A stretch of 64,000 nt of DNA. It comes from Fructobacillus evanidus (GTDB taxonomy: Bacteria; Bacillota; Bacilli; Lactobacillales; Lactobacillaceae). The notes under the pieces are model-generated. The model saw nothing but the letters and a program-made list of their open reading frames with translations. It searched no databases and was not told the DNA's origin. The stretch is taken from the NCBI RefSeq assembly GCF_963580165.1, contig NZ_CAUZLM010000003.1, forward strand, positions 154,864 to 218,863. Reading direction: 5' to 3'. The position numbers and the translations under genes were made by a program. Of the stretch, positions 1-7,900 are shown piece after piece. Position 1 is the stretch's first letter; each line of letters starts with the position of its first letter.

Positions 1-50
1 AGTAAGCACAACGCCATAAATGGCCGTACAAACCTCAGGAGGAAATATGT

Positions 51-377
51 ATGTATGAATTAACAATGAACGACCTACGTCGGTTAGGGAAAAAAGGAAA
101 CGCAACCGTCCTATTAGTGAATGGGAAGCTCGGTGAATTACGTCCCGATGGCTTATATTACACTCGGCATAATGCCATCATTGGTGGTGTTTATACTGAT
201 GCAAAGTTCCGCATGGACTTCCAACGAGCAATCTCGAAAATCAAAAATGTTCGAGTTGGCGATCAACTGGTTGCCAAGCGCTATTCTCAAAAATTAGTCG
301 CAACCAGTTTGTATGAGTTTTCAAAAGTCCCTGACATGGCTGACAAAGGAGTTCAACATGAAAATCATAACGATTAA
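51..377 (+). CDS. Small parA-linked protein, paralog 1 of 3
   Basis: A 108-residue protein of unknown function. An AGGAGG at 38-43 lies 7 nt before the ATG and supports this start. Residues 65-86 carry a signature (VRVGDQLVAKR, then KLVATS) shared with the proteins at 1297-1713 and 1706-2011, so the three form a local paralog family. Each has a DLRRL/SLSDF-like start, an ATxLxxxGxL strand and the VGxxLVAxR block, which together suggest a small beta-rich, possibly DNA-binding fold. The 3' end overlaps the start of parA by 20 nt, implying translational coupling. A partition or regulatory role is inferred from position only. No signal peptide or membrane segment is seen. Confidence 0.7.
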   Translation: MYELTMNDLRRLGKKGNATVLLVNGKLGELRPDGLYYTRHNAIIGGVYTDAKFRMDFQRAISKIKNVRVGDQLVAKRYSQKLVATSLYEFSKVPDMADKGVQHENHND

Positions 378-1077
378 TGTCAATAAAGGTGGTGCTGGTA
401 AGACAACACTGGCTTATAATTTAGCAGAATTTTTGAAACAAGATCATCGAGTCTTATTGATGGATTTTGATGACTCAGCCAATCTAACACATCGTTATGG
501 GCACTTTACGAACTTAAATCAAACCGTTATTAATTTATTTGAGAACGGTGATGTTAAACCGATTGCTTTGAAAAACAATCTCGATTTAATTGCAGGTCAT
601 AGCACTGTTGAGCAATTAAAAGAACGATTAAATACTCGTCGCCAGCGCGAGATTATTTTTGGTAAGTGGTTGGCTCAAAATGAACAAGAGCTTACTGACA
701 AGTACGATTATTTGATTATTGATACTGAAAACGATGAAGGTATCTTGACGCAAAACGCATTAATCGTATCTGATTTAGTGATTGGCGTAGCAGAAGCCTC
801 GAAGGACTCCTTTGTTGCTTTACTTGATTTAAAGCAATTTGTCTCAGAGTTGAATCAAGATTTTGATGTTCAAGCAAAGCTGACCTTTGTGGCCAATAAG
901 ATTAACTTGTCGGAAAATGCTTCCAAAGAACTTCTCGAAGAATTGCATCATTACCAAGAGTATCGTGGCTATTTACCACGTCGAACAAAGTTGGCAGATG
1001 ACGCACCAATCATTGAGTGTCATGATCAAGGGTTGATAAATCAACTAACTCGCGTCTTTGAGGAGGTATTGTCATGA
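358..1077 (+). CDS. parA: ParA-family partition ATPase
   Basis: A 239-residue ParA/MinD-superfamily ATPase. The deviant Walker A motif KGGAGKTT is at residues 10-17, followed by the DFDDSAN segment (A' region) and a hydrophobic Walker B strand (YDYLIIDTEND) near residue 120. The usual DxPP after Walker B is replaced by DTEND. The start is the ATG at 358, preceded by AAAGGAG; an in-frame ATG further upstream lacks a ribosome binding site. Such proteins position plasmid or ICE copies together with a centromere-binding partner. That partner is probably the ribbon-helix-helix protein whose ATG overlaps this stop codon (ATGA at 1074). The family is clear; the partition role rests on this pairing. 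Confidence 0.9.
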   Translation: MKIITINVNKGGAGKTTLAYNLAEFLKQDHRVLLMDFDDSANLTHRYGHFTNLNQTVINLFENGDVKPIALKNNLDLIAGHSTVEQLKERLNTRRQREIIFGKWLAQNEQELTDKYDYLIIDTENDEGILTQNALIVSDLVIGVAEASKDSFVALLDLKQFVSELNQDFDVQAKLTFVANKINLSENASKELLEELHHYQEYRGYLPRRTKLADDAPIIECHDQGLINQLTRVFEEVLS

Positions 1078-1307
1078 GCCGATTTAGTCGTTATAGTAAT
1101 GAAGAAGAAAAATCTTACCAGCGACGAATAATGCCAAAAGTAGGACACAGTATTGATCGTCCTCAGTTGGAAAAATCAATCAAAGTTGATTCGGAAACTT
1201 ATCAGCAATTGACTGATTTAAAACAGCTGACAGGTCGATCCATGAAATATCTCTTGCATCAATCTGTCGCTGGCTACTATGAACAGGAGACTGCACATGA
1301 CCGATGA
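1074..1307 (+). CDS. Ribbon-helix-helix protein, probable ParB-type partner of ParA
   Basis: A 77-residue basic protein. Residues 34-70 fit a ribbon-helix-helix fold: a short beta strand (KSIKVDSETY), a helix, a turn with TGRS, and a second helix ending in SVAGYYEQ. Layout and size resemble omega of pSM19035 (71 residues), which works with ParA-type delta and binds unspaced short direct repeats both at its centromere and at element promoters. The gene overlaps parA by 4 nt and is followed directly by a paralogous small gene, so it belongs to a parA operon. Inference: it could bind the 10-bp repeat arrays found from 9 to 36 kb. The fold is likely; the target is unproven. Confidence 0.7.
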   Translation: MSRFSRYSNEEEKSYQRRIMPKVGHSIDRPQLEKSIKVDSETYQQLTDLKQLTGRSMKYLLHQSVAGYYEQETAHDR

Positions 1308-1713
1308 TATGACTGTTGGGTTAAAAGATTTACGTCGTTTTGCAACCGTCAGTAATCAAATTGCGACGGCTAAGATGAAAAATCACGAAATCTTAGAGTT
1401 GCATCCGCGCGCCTTATTAGGGCCTGAAAAAAAGGCTTTAATTGATGGACAGAACTATGTTGTACGTCGTAAATATGACTTACAAAAAGGACTGTATGAT
1501 ATTCAAACTATCCGAGCAGGTGACCAGCTATTGGCAGAGCGTGTGAATGGCCAATTGGTCATGAGTGATCAGAAGTTTTTGAATCGAAGTTTGCCTTTGT
1601 CTGAAAAGGCCTTTCAATTACTTCGGGAATATGCGGATGCTCACGGCGTGACGCTGGATCAAGCACTTGACCAAGCGATTGCTTCTTATACGCAGGAGCA
1701 GCGTTATGAATAA
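1297..1713 (+). CDS. Small parA-linked protein, paralog 2 of 3
   Basis: A 138-residue protein. The ATG at 1297 has AGGAG 8 nt upstream and is preferred over an in-frame ATG at 1279, which would overlap the previous gene further. Its N-terminal two thirds are paralogous to the proteins at 51-377 and 1706-2011 (DLRRF start; IRAGDQLLAERVNGQLV near residues 75-90). It has an extra C-terminal helical tail (LSEKAFQLLREYADAHG, then LDQALDQAIASY) that looks like a ribbon-helix-helix or dimerisation unit, absent from the other two. It sits in the parA operon. No function is known. Confidence 0.65.
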   Translation: MTDDMTVGLKDLRRFATVSNQIATAKMKNHEILELHPRALLGPEKKALIDGQNYVVRRKYDLQKGLYDIQTIRAGDQLLAERVNGQLVMSDQKFLNRSLPLSEKAFQLLREYADAHGVTLDQALDQAIASYTQEQRYE

Positions 1714-2011
1714 GATAAAACGTATTCGTTATCGGAGCTTAAGTGATTTTGTTAAAGAAAGCCCCCAAACACCGACTGCTATCTTAAAAGATGGCCGTTT
1801 GTTTGAAGTTTGGGCTAATGGGCTGATAGGTGAGCCCAAGACAATTGATGTGGAAGGCAAACCACGAGAATTTCGCGAAAAGCTGTCCTTAACGCAAGGA
1901 ATGCAGCAAATTAAGACAATGAAAGTTGGTCGGGTTTTGGTTGCAGAACGAGTCAATGATGTGCTGTGCTTTACGAGTAAGGCCTTACGAGGAAAACATT
2001 TACGCTCTTGA
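1706..2011 (+). CDS. Small parA-linked protein, paralog 3 of 3
   Basis: A 101-residue basic protein. The ATG at 1706 follows a CAGGAG site embedded in the end of the preceding gene, and the two genes overlap by 8 nt. It shares the family pattern: SLSDF start, TAILKDGRLFEVWANGL, and IKTMKVGRVLVAERVNDVL near residues 70-90. It is the last gene of the parA operon; a divergent inverted-repeat region and the toxin-antitoxin operon follow. No function can be assigned. Confidence 0.65.
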   Translation: MNKIKRIRYRSLSDFVKESPQTPTAILKDGRLFEVWANGLIGEPKTIDVEGKPREFREKLSLTQGMQQIKTMKVGRVLVAERVNDVLCFTSKALRGKHLRS

Positions 2012-2017
2012 AAAATT

Positions 2018-2065
2018 GTGTGTCAATTGGTACCATTATAGTAACAAGTCACACTAATTGGACAC
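2018..2065. promoter_or_regulatory. Operator/promoter region of the DinJ-YafQ operon
   Basis: The 69-bp gap before dinJ holds an imperfect inverted repeat, GTGTCAATT (2019-2027) and AATTGGACAC (2056-2065), around an AATTGGTACCATT core. Autoregulation by the antitoxin-toxin complex through such palindromes is typical of RelBE/DinJ-YafQ operons. A similar TTGTGTCCAAT string occurs at 3874-3884, upstream of the surface protein gene. Exact -35 and -10 boxes are not clear. Confidence 0.5.
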
Positions 2066-2080
2066 AAGAAGGAGTAAATT

Positions 2081-2332
2081 ATGGCGACACAACAAGTACA
2101 TTTTCGGATGGAAGAAGAAGATAAGAAGGCAGTTGAAGAACTGTATCAACAAATGGGCATGACCGCTTCGGACGCATTTCGCCTTTTTGCGAAGAAGTCA
2201 TTAGAGGTTAAAGGACTACCCTTTGAACTTTATCAACCCAACGAAAGGTTACAAGAGGCCATTCGGAGTGATGATTATGTTACTTTCGATTCCAGCCAAG
2301 ATGCTTGGGAGTATTTAAGTTCTGATGACTGA
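2081..2332 (+). CDS. dinJ: RelB/DinJ-family antitoxin
   Basis: An 83-residue antitoxin. The N-terminal half (VHFRMEEEDKKAVEELYQQM, then TASDAFRLFAKKSL) is a ribbon-helix-helix DNA-binding and dimerisation domain typical of RelB/DinJ. The acidic C-terminal tail (YVTFDSSQDAWEYLSSDD) is the part that wraps and neutralises the toxin. The start has AAGGAG 9 nt upstream. It overlaps the toxin ATG by 8 nt, the usual coupled antitoxin-toxin order. It probably represses its own promoter through the inverted repeat just upstream. Confidence 0.9.
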   Translation: MATQQVHFRMEEEDKKAVEELYQQMGMTASDAFRLFAKKSLEVKGLPFELYQPNERLQEAIRSDDYVTFDSSQDAWEYLSSDD

Positions 2333-2600
2333 ATATAAGGTAAGAGTGCAAAGTAAATTTAAAAAGAATCTTAAAAGAATTGTGAAAGGTGGTCGATACC
2401 ATCAAGAGGACTTTAAGATTGTATTAGATCAGTTGGTCCATAATCAGCCACTTCCTGCACATTATAATGATCATGCTTTAGTTAATCGCTTTCCAGAACG
2501 TGAATTGCACATTAAGCCTGATTGGCTGTTGATTTATCGTTATCATGGCCAGTATCTAGAATTGATTGATACAGGTAGCCATTCGGATTTATTTAGCTGA
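2325..2600 (+). CDS. yafQ: YafQ-family mRNA interferase toxin
   Basis: A 91-residue RelE-superfamily toxin that cleaves mRNA on the ribosome. It matches YafQ closely in its catalytic half: LPAHYNDH, ELHIKPDWLLIYRY and DTGSHSDLF. His50, His62, Asp66 and His86 line up with the catalytic residues known for E. coli YafQ (His50, His63, Asp67, His87), so the enzyme looks intact. It is translated from an ATG inside the antitoxin gene. The role is post-segregational stabilisation of the element, possibly with a stress response. Confidence 0.92.
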   Translation: MTEYKVRVQSKFKKNLKRIVKGGRYHQEDFKIVLDQLVHNQPLPAHYNDHALVNRFPERELHIKPDWLLIYRYHGQYLELIDTGSHSDLFS

Positions 2601-2631
2601 AGCATGAATACTTAGTGAAGGGAATCTGAAA

Positions 2632-3234
2632 ATGCTCGATAACAAGTTAGGCTTGACAAGTTCAATGGCATTAGCCGAAGCAGAAGAACGATTAACGAAA
2701 AAAAGAGCTCAGCAGTTATATGATTCGGGCAAAATTAAGCGTATTGAAATTGGGAGTTTTGAAGGCCTAAGACAAATTCATTATTTTCTCTTTCAAGATG
2801 TTTACGATTTTGCCGGGGAAATACGCCAGGTCAATCTATCAAAAGGTAATTTTCGTTTTGCACCTGTTATTTACTTACGCGAGGCATTAACCATGATTGA
2901 TGCTTTGCCACAGAATCACTTTCAAGAAATTGTAACGAAGTACGTTGAAATGAATGTGGCTCATCCTTTTCGAGAAGGCAATGGTCGCGCCACAAGAATT
3001 TGGCTTGATTTAATCTTGAAGCAGTCATTAGGGAAAGTGGTGGATTGGTCACAGGTTAATCCAGAAGACTATCTTTTCGCTATGGAACGGAGCCCCATAC
3101 GCACAACAGAACTAAGTCAGTTGCTGGAAAAGTCATTAACTTCTGAAGTGAATAACCGTGAGGTTTACATGAAGGGCGTTGATCAATCATATGCCTATGA
3201 AGGTTATCAGGTATTCAAAACGAAAGATTTATAA
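2632..3234 (+). CDS. fic: Class III Fic protein (AMPylase/deAMPylase)
   Basis: A 200-residue single-domain Fic enzyme. The catalytic loop HPFREGNGRATR starts at His111. A C-terminal inhibitory helix with the motif SYAYEG (Ser186 to Gly191) places the regulatory Glu at residue 190, as in class III Fic enzymes such as Enterococcus faecalis Fic, where the same numbering applies (His111, Glu115, Glu190). That enzyme switches between AMP transfer and removal depending on the bound metal. No separate FicA-type antitoxin is needed because the inhibitor is intramolecular. It sits 31 nt after yafQ, within the maintenance module. The target protein is unknown. Confidence 0.9.
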   Translation: MLDNKLGLTSSMALAEAEERLTKKRAQQLYDSGKIKRIEIGSFEGLRQIHYFLFQDVYDFAGEIRQVNLSKGNFRFAPVIYLREALTMIDALPQNHFQEIVTKYVEMNVAHPFREGNGRATRIWLDLILKQSLGKVVDWSQVNPEDYLFAMERSPIRTTELSQLLEKSLTSEVNNREVYMKGVDQSYAYEGYQVFKTKDL

Positions 3235-3250
3235 AATAGTGTTTTAATAT

Positions 3251-3307
3251 ATAAGTCAACTTATAAAATGAGCCTTTTTTTTCAAACAATAGTAAACAAG
3301 GGTTTAC
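3251..3307. promoter_or_regulatory. Two palindromes before the J-protein gene
   Basis: A perfect 14-bp palindrome, ATAAGTCAACTTAT (3251-3264), and a second one, GTAAAC-AAGG-GTTTAC (3292-3307), lie between fic and the J-domain gene. Both are sized for a dimeric repressor. No clear -35/-10 pair was found, so promoter function is inferred. Confidence 0.4.
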
Positions 3308-3321
3308 GAAAGGGAATATCG

Positions 3322-3870
3322 ATGTCAAATGAGTTCGTTAATTACTACGATGAACTAGAGCTATCTCAAAATGCTAGTCCAGAAATGGTTAAACAAGCGT
3401 ATCGAACACTATCGAAGCGTTTTCATCCAGATCATAATCACGAAGAAGGCGCTGAAGCCAAATACCTTGCCGTGCAAGCGGCTTATGAAGTATTATCGGA
3501 TCCATCAACGAGAAGTCGTTATGATCAACAGCTGAATCAGTATCGTGATTTGTCGAATTTAACGAATGCGTTAAATCAACAAGAGCCTTCGACCGGTTAT
3601 CAAGAGGAGACAATCACATCAGAGCCGTATCAATATACGTTTAAAGATTATTGTTACTTGGCGATGCGCGCTTTGTTTTGGCCAATTAAAATTATTGGTC
3701 TATTGATTTATTGGGCATTCTTGGCAGTTTGCTGGCTTATTGCAATTTTGGCTATGATACCGGGCCTTATTATTAGCGCATTTGCCTTTATTGTTATGGC
3801 ATCTATTGGCCTTTTGATAATTTTATTGATTTTTAATTGGATTATGACCGGTGTTGCGCCTTCACTATGA
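3322..3870 (+). CDS. Membrane-anchored DnaJ-domain protein
   Basis: A 182-residue protein. Residues 7-70 form a J domain with the invariant HPD (FHPDHNH) that stimulates DnaK. A polar linker follows, then a C-terminal region of about 70 residues with two to three membrane segments. It lacks the zinc-finger and substrate domains of housekeeping DnaJ, so it probably recruits host DnaK to a membrane site. The start at 3322 (MSNEF) follows AAAGGG; an in-frame ATG at 3268 has no ribosome binding site. It lies between the toxin genes and the surface/secretion genes. A role in assembling or exporting the conjugation machinery is a guess. Confidence 0.8.
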   Translation: MSNEFVNYYDELELSQNASPEMVKQAYRTLSKRFHPDHNHEEGAEAKYLAVQAAYEVLSDPSTRSRYDQQLNQYRDLSNLTNALNQQEPSTGYQEETITSEPYQYTFKDYCYLAMRALFWPIKIIGLLIYWAFLAVCWLIAILAMIPGLIISAFAFIVMASIGLLIILLIFNWIMTGVAPSL

Positions 3871-3947
3871 AGATTGTGTCCAATATTTGTTATAATAACT
3901 GTGTAAAATGAATTTGGTCTAGAAATGAGAACCCTAAGGAGGGGAAA

Positions 3948-4925
3948 ATGACGTTAAATTCCACTGTATTGATTAAAAAAGCATCTGTTATGATTGCTAG
4001 TGCAACGATGCTGGCTCTGTTCGCCGGATCAGGAGCACACGCTGCAGACAAGCCAGCAAATGGCTATGTCTATTCGCCAGAAGTTTCGCAAGCTAATGGT
4101 GGCTGGAACTGGTTAGAAAATGGTCATCCTTATACAGGATTCCGTTACTACATGGGCACCTACTATTGGTTTGTCAATGGTGTCCGCCAAAATGAAGGCT
4201 GGCGTCAAGCTTGGGGGCTGACGTATTACACTGACCAAGATGGTCGTGCTGTTCAAGGTAATCGTGTCATTGATGGCCAAGTTTATAACTTTGGGAATGA
4301 TGGGACGTATTATTCACGTCCAGTCCAAGGCTATGTTTGGGATGGTTCGCCTGCTAATGGTGGCTATCGCTGGTATGAAAATGGTCAATTATTTACAGGA
4401 TTCCGTTATTACATGGGTACCTATTATTGGTTTGTTAATGGTGTCCGGCAAAATGAAGGCTGGCGTCAAGCTTGGGGGTTGACGTATTACACGGACCAAG
4501 ATGGTCGTGCTGTACAAGGTCAAGTACCGATGTACGGTACTACCTATGACTTTGGCAATGATGGTACTTATTACCTTCGGATTCCTGGTACAAAGACCCC
4601 CACGACACCAGGATTTGGAGGTGCACCAGACGCTGATCGTAGTGAGGCAACCATTTCATCACCGGTGCAATCAAATCAAAGTGCTCAATCCGGAATGGCT
4701 GCACCAGCCCAACAACCTGCAAGTCAGCCTGCGACAAGCACGCCAGCTGCATCAACCGCATCCCGTACTTTTACGGCTTGGGTGAAAAATGAGAAAGGTG
4801 ATGTGATTTGGCAACAAAGTGGTTTTAAATCAAATGATGATGCATTTAATGCTGCCGGGAAGTATGGTGACAGTCATGCATGGGATGCCGGAGACATGCA
4901 GCCGGCTAGTTATGGTGCATATTAA
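3948..4925 (+). CDS. Secreted glucan-binding-repeat protein
   Basis: A 325-residue secreted protein with a signal peptide (cleavage near residue 32, after AHA). Two nearly identical aromatic repeats of about 85 residues follow (roughly 39-127 and 128-213), containing GGYRWYENG, TGFRYYMGTYYWF and YTDQDGRAVQG. These resemble the glucan-binding repeats of Leuconostoc and Weissella glucansucrases and of the host protein at 56775-58805. A Pro/Ser/Gln-rich linker follows, then a C-terminal domain of about 50 residues starting TFTAWVKNEKGDV. It has no LPXTG, so retention on the cell would be through glucan or wall polymers. It starts with AAGGAGG. Its place before the LPXTG adhesin and the secretion operon suggests an aggregation or surface-adaptation role in mating. 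Confidence 0.8.
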   Translation: MTLNSTVLIKKASVMIASATMLALFAGSGAHAADKPANGYVYSPEVSQANGGWNWLENGHPYTGFRYYMGTYYWFVNGVRQNEGWRQAWGLTYYTDQDGRAVQGNRVIDGQVYNFGNDGTYYSRPVQGYVWDGSPANGGYRWYENGQLFTGFRYYMGTYYWFVNGVRQNEGWRQAWGLTYYTDQDGRAVQGQVPMYGTTYDFGNDGTYYLRIPGTKTPTTPGFGGAPDADRSEATISSPVQSNQSAQSGMAAPAQQPASQPATSTPAASTASRTFTAWVKNEKGDVIWQQSGFKSNDDAFNAAGKYGDSHAWDAGDMQPASYGAY

Positions 4926-4942
4926 GAATTAATTTATTAGTT

Positions 4943-4970
4943 AAGGACACTTTTATAAGTGTCCTTTTTT
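4943..4970 (+). terminator. Intrinsic terminator
   Basis: A perfect 10-bp stem, AAGGACACTT / AAGTGTCCTT, with a TTAT loop and a following T run ends the glucan-binding protein transcript, 18 nt before the next gene. Confidence 0.9.
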
Positions 4971-4988
4971 ATTTGAAAGGATTTATCA

Positions 4989-7900
4989 ATGGAGAAACAA
5001 CATTACAAGTTATATAAGTCTGGAAAATTTTGGGTTACCGCGATGGTATCCACTCTTTTCTTAGCAACGATGGGTGCAACGAACGGACATCATGCCCACG
5101 CTGATGACTTACCCAATGATGGACGAATTTCATTTCCTAGTCCAGATCCAATTAAAGGACATGTGACTTTTTCAAATGGCCGCGTGGATCCTGTTTTAAA
5201 CATTCGAGTCAATGATCAGGTGGTCTTCTGTATTAACCCCTTCGCTCACTTAAGAGGAGGGGAGTATGCTTCTTCGGCTCAGGGACAACAAGGGTTAACG
5301 GCAGACTATTGGCACAAAATGACAACACAGCAGCAGAATCTGATCAATAATGCAGCTTATTTAGCACAAGCCCAAGGAGCCGCTAATGATTCTGAGACTT
5401 ATTTTGCTGGACAGTTGGTAGTGTGGTCATTAGTCGCTGGACAGAACGGTATTCCGGGCGTGATGAACGGTTCTGATAAAATTGATAGCACCCAACTCAA
5501 TAACATGATTGGTGCTCAAATTACTGGTTGGGACTCGAATGTCGTGAGTTCCGGGGTAATTGCCAAAGCTGAACAGATTTTGCAAAATGCCGCAGCGATG
5601 GGACAAAGGCCAAACTTTTCACCGGCTCCATTAAATGTTACAGCTGGTAAATCTGCGACTGTAACAGATAGCAATGGGGTATTACAGAACTTTAAAAATG
5701 TTAGCGCTTCTAAAGGGCTTTCGGTTAGCACAAATGGTAATCAATTAACGGTTACAGCAGACCCAAACGTTTCTGCCGGTGATGGTTATGTGTCAATGAG
5801 AACTATTAGCAGGACAGGAAATGAACAGCCTTATTATATTTATGGTACCTTTACGGATCCAAGTGATGTTTCTAATCCCTTACAACCTGTCTTTGCTGCA
5901 AAAGATCCTAACTTCATACAATCAGATTTAAAGGTGAATATTCAAAAAGCTAATCTCAAGATTGACAAAAATGTCTTGAATGAAGCGGGTATTGATACCA
6001 AACAGGTCACTAATAGTAATTACTCCTTAGCGGGTAATGTCTTTGAGGTGCATAAGGACACCGCTGATGGTCCTGTGGTGAAGGAGTTGACCACAGATGC
6101 CAATGGAAATGCTGAAACCGGTTCTGTCATGGACTATGGTGATTATGTCGTCACTGAAAAGCAAGCAAGTCAAGGGCTGGCCAATACTTTTACGCCGATT
6201 ACTGTTCATCTAAACGCCGATGGACAGAACGTACAAACAGTTACTGCCACTAATAAGGAAGTAACGGGTGGCATTACCATTCAAAAGACCGGTGCCGAGA
6301 CTGGCACAAAGCAATGGAACGCTAACTACTCACTGGCTGGTAACGTCTTTAAGATCCACAAGGATAATATCAATGGTGAAGTGGTTGATGAAGTCACAAC
6401 GGATGCCAATGGGTATGCTAAGACCAAGACGGATTTGCCGCTCGGACATTATGTGGTGGAAGAGGTCCAAGCGTCAAAGGGCTTCTTGAAGACTTTCAAG
6501 CCACAAGACGTTGATATTACTTATCAAGGCCAAAATGTACCGATTGTTATTTCTGCTACTGGTGGGTCCAACCAAGAAGTGAAGGGCCAAATCATCGTTG
6601 ATAAGTCTGGTGCGCAATCAGGCAAGAACATGATCAATGGCAACTACACGTTGGCTGGTAATGAGTTTGATATTTTTGATGAACAGAACCATTTGGTTGA
6701 CCATGTGACAACTGATGCTTCTGGTAAGGCTTACTCGAAGACGGACTTGCCATTGGGTAAGTACACTGTTATCGAAACTAAGGCCAGTCAAGGCTTTGTC
6801 AAATCAGCTACGCCACAAAAGGTCGATTTGTCTTATGTAGGTCAAGAAGTTCCCGTTGTCTTTGATACGGCTTATGAAACCAACCAAGAAGTAACGGGTG
6901 GCATTTCTATTCAAAAGACTGGTGCCGAAACAGGCACAAAGCAATGGAACGCCAACTACTCACTGGCCGGTAACGTCTTTAAGATCCACAAGGATTCCAT
7001 CAATGGTGAAGTGGTTGACGAAGTCACAACGGATGCCAATGGGTATGCTAAGACCAAGACGGATTTGCCGCTCGGACATTATGTGGTGGAAGAGGTCCAA
7101 GCGTCAAAGGGCTTCTTGAAGACCTTCAAGCCCCAAGATGTTGATATTACTTATCAAGGTCAGAATGTGCCGATCGTATTATCTTTGACAGGTGGTACGA
7201 ATCAAGAGGTCAAGGGAAAGATTGTCATTGACAAGTCTGGTTCTGAAAGTAAAAAGACTCCTTGGAATGGCAACTACTCACTGGCAGGCAATGTCTTTGA
7301 TATTCACCAAGACAATGCGCTAGGTAAGGTAGTTGCTCAAATCACGACTGATGCGAATGGTCATGCTGAAACCGATGCCAACTTACCATTAGGCGACTAT
7401 TATGTAACCGAATCAAAGGCAAGCCAAGGCTATGTCAAGAGCTTTACGCCGCAAAAGGTTACCTTGAAATATGCCGGACAAGAGGTCGCTTTGGTGGCCG
7501 ATATGGCAGCTGGTACTAATCAAGAAGTGACTGGGTCTACTTCGGTCATTAAGCAGGACAAGCAAACGGGTGACAACAGTCAAGGCCGTGCAACATTGTC
7601 TGGGGCGGAATATACGCTCTACCACGCAGATGGAACTCCTGTGAAGTGGTCAGAAACTGGTCAACCAACACCTGAAATTACTTCCGGTAAACAGGTTAGT
7701 CGTGATCAAGTGACTTTGCGAATTGACGACGATTTGCATGAAGCAGGTGTTAAGCATCTCGCATTAGGCGACTATTATTGGCAAGAAACCAAGGCACCTG
7801 AAGGGTATCAAATCGACTCAAAGAAGTATGATGTATCCATCAAATACCAGGATCAAGACACACCGGTTGTGACACAAAATGAAACTTCATTGGACAAGGT

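Noticed and set aside
4240..4785. Open frames on both strands inside the glucan-binding protein gene
   Set aside because: They lack ribosome binding sites and arise from the repeated sequence of the real gene in other frames.
6268..7119. Two matching 73-residue frames inside the adhesin gene
   Set aside because: They are alternate-frame shadows of the near-identical SpaA domains 2 and 4.
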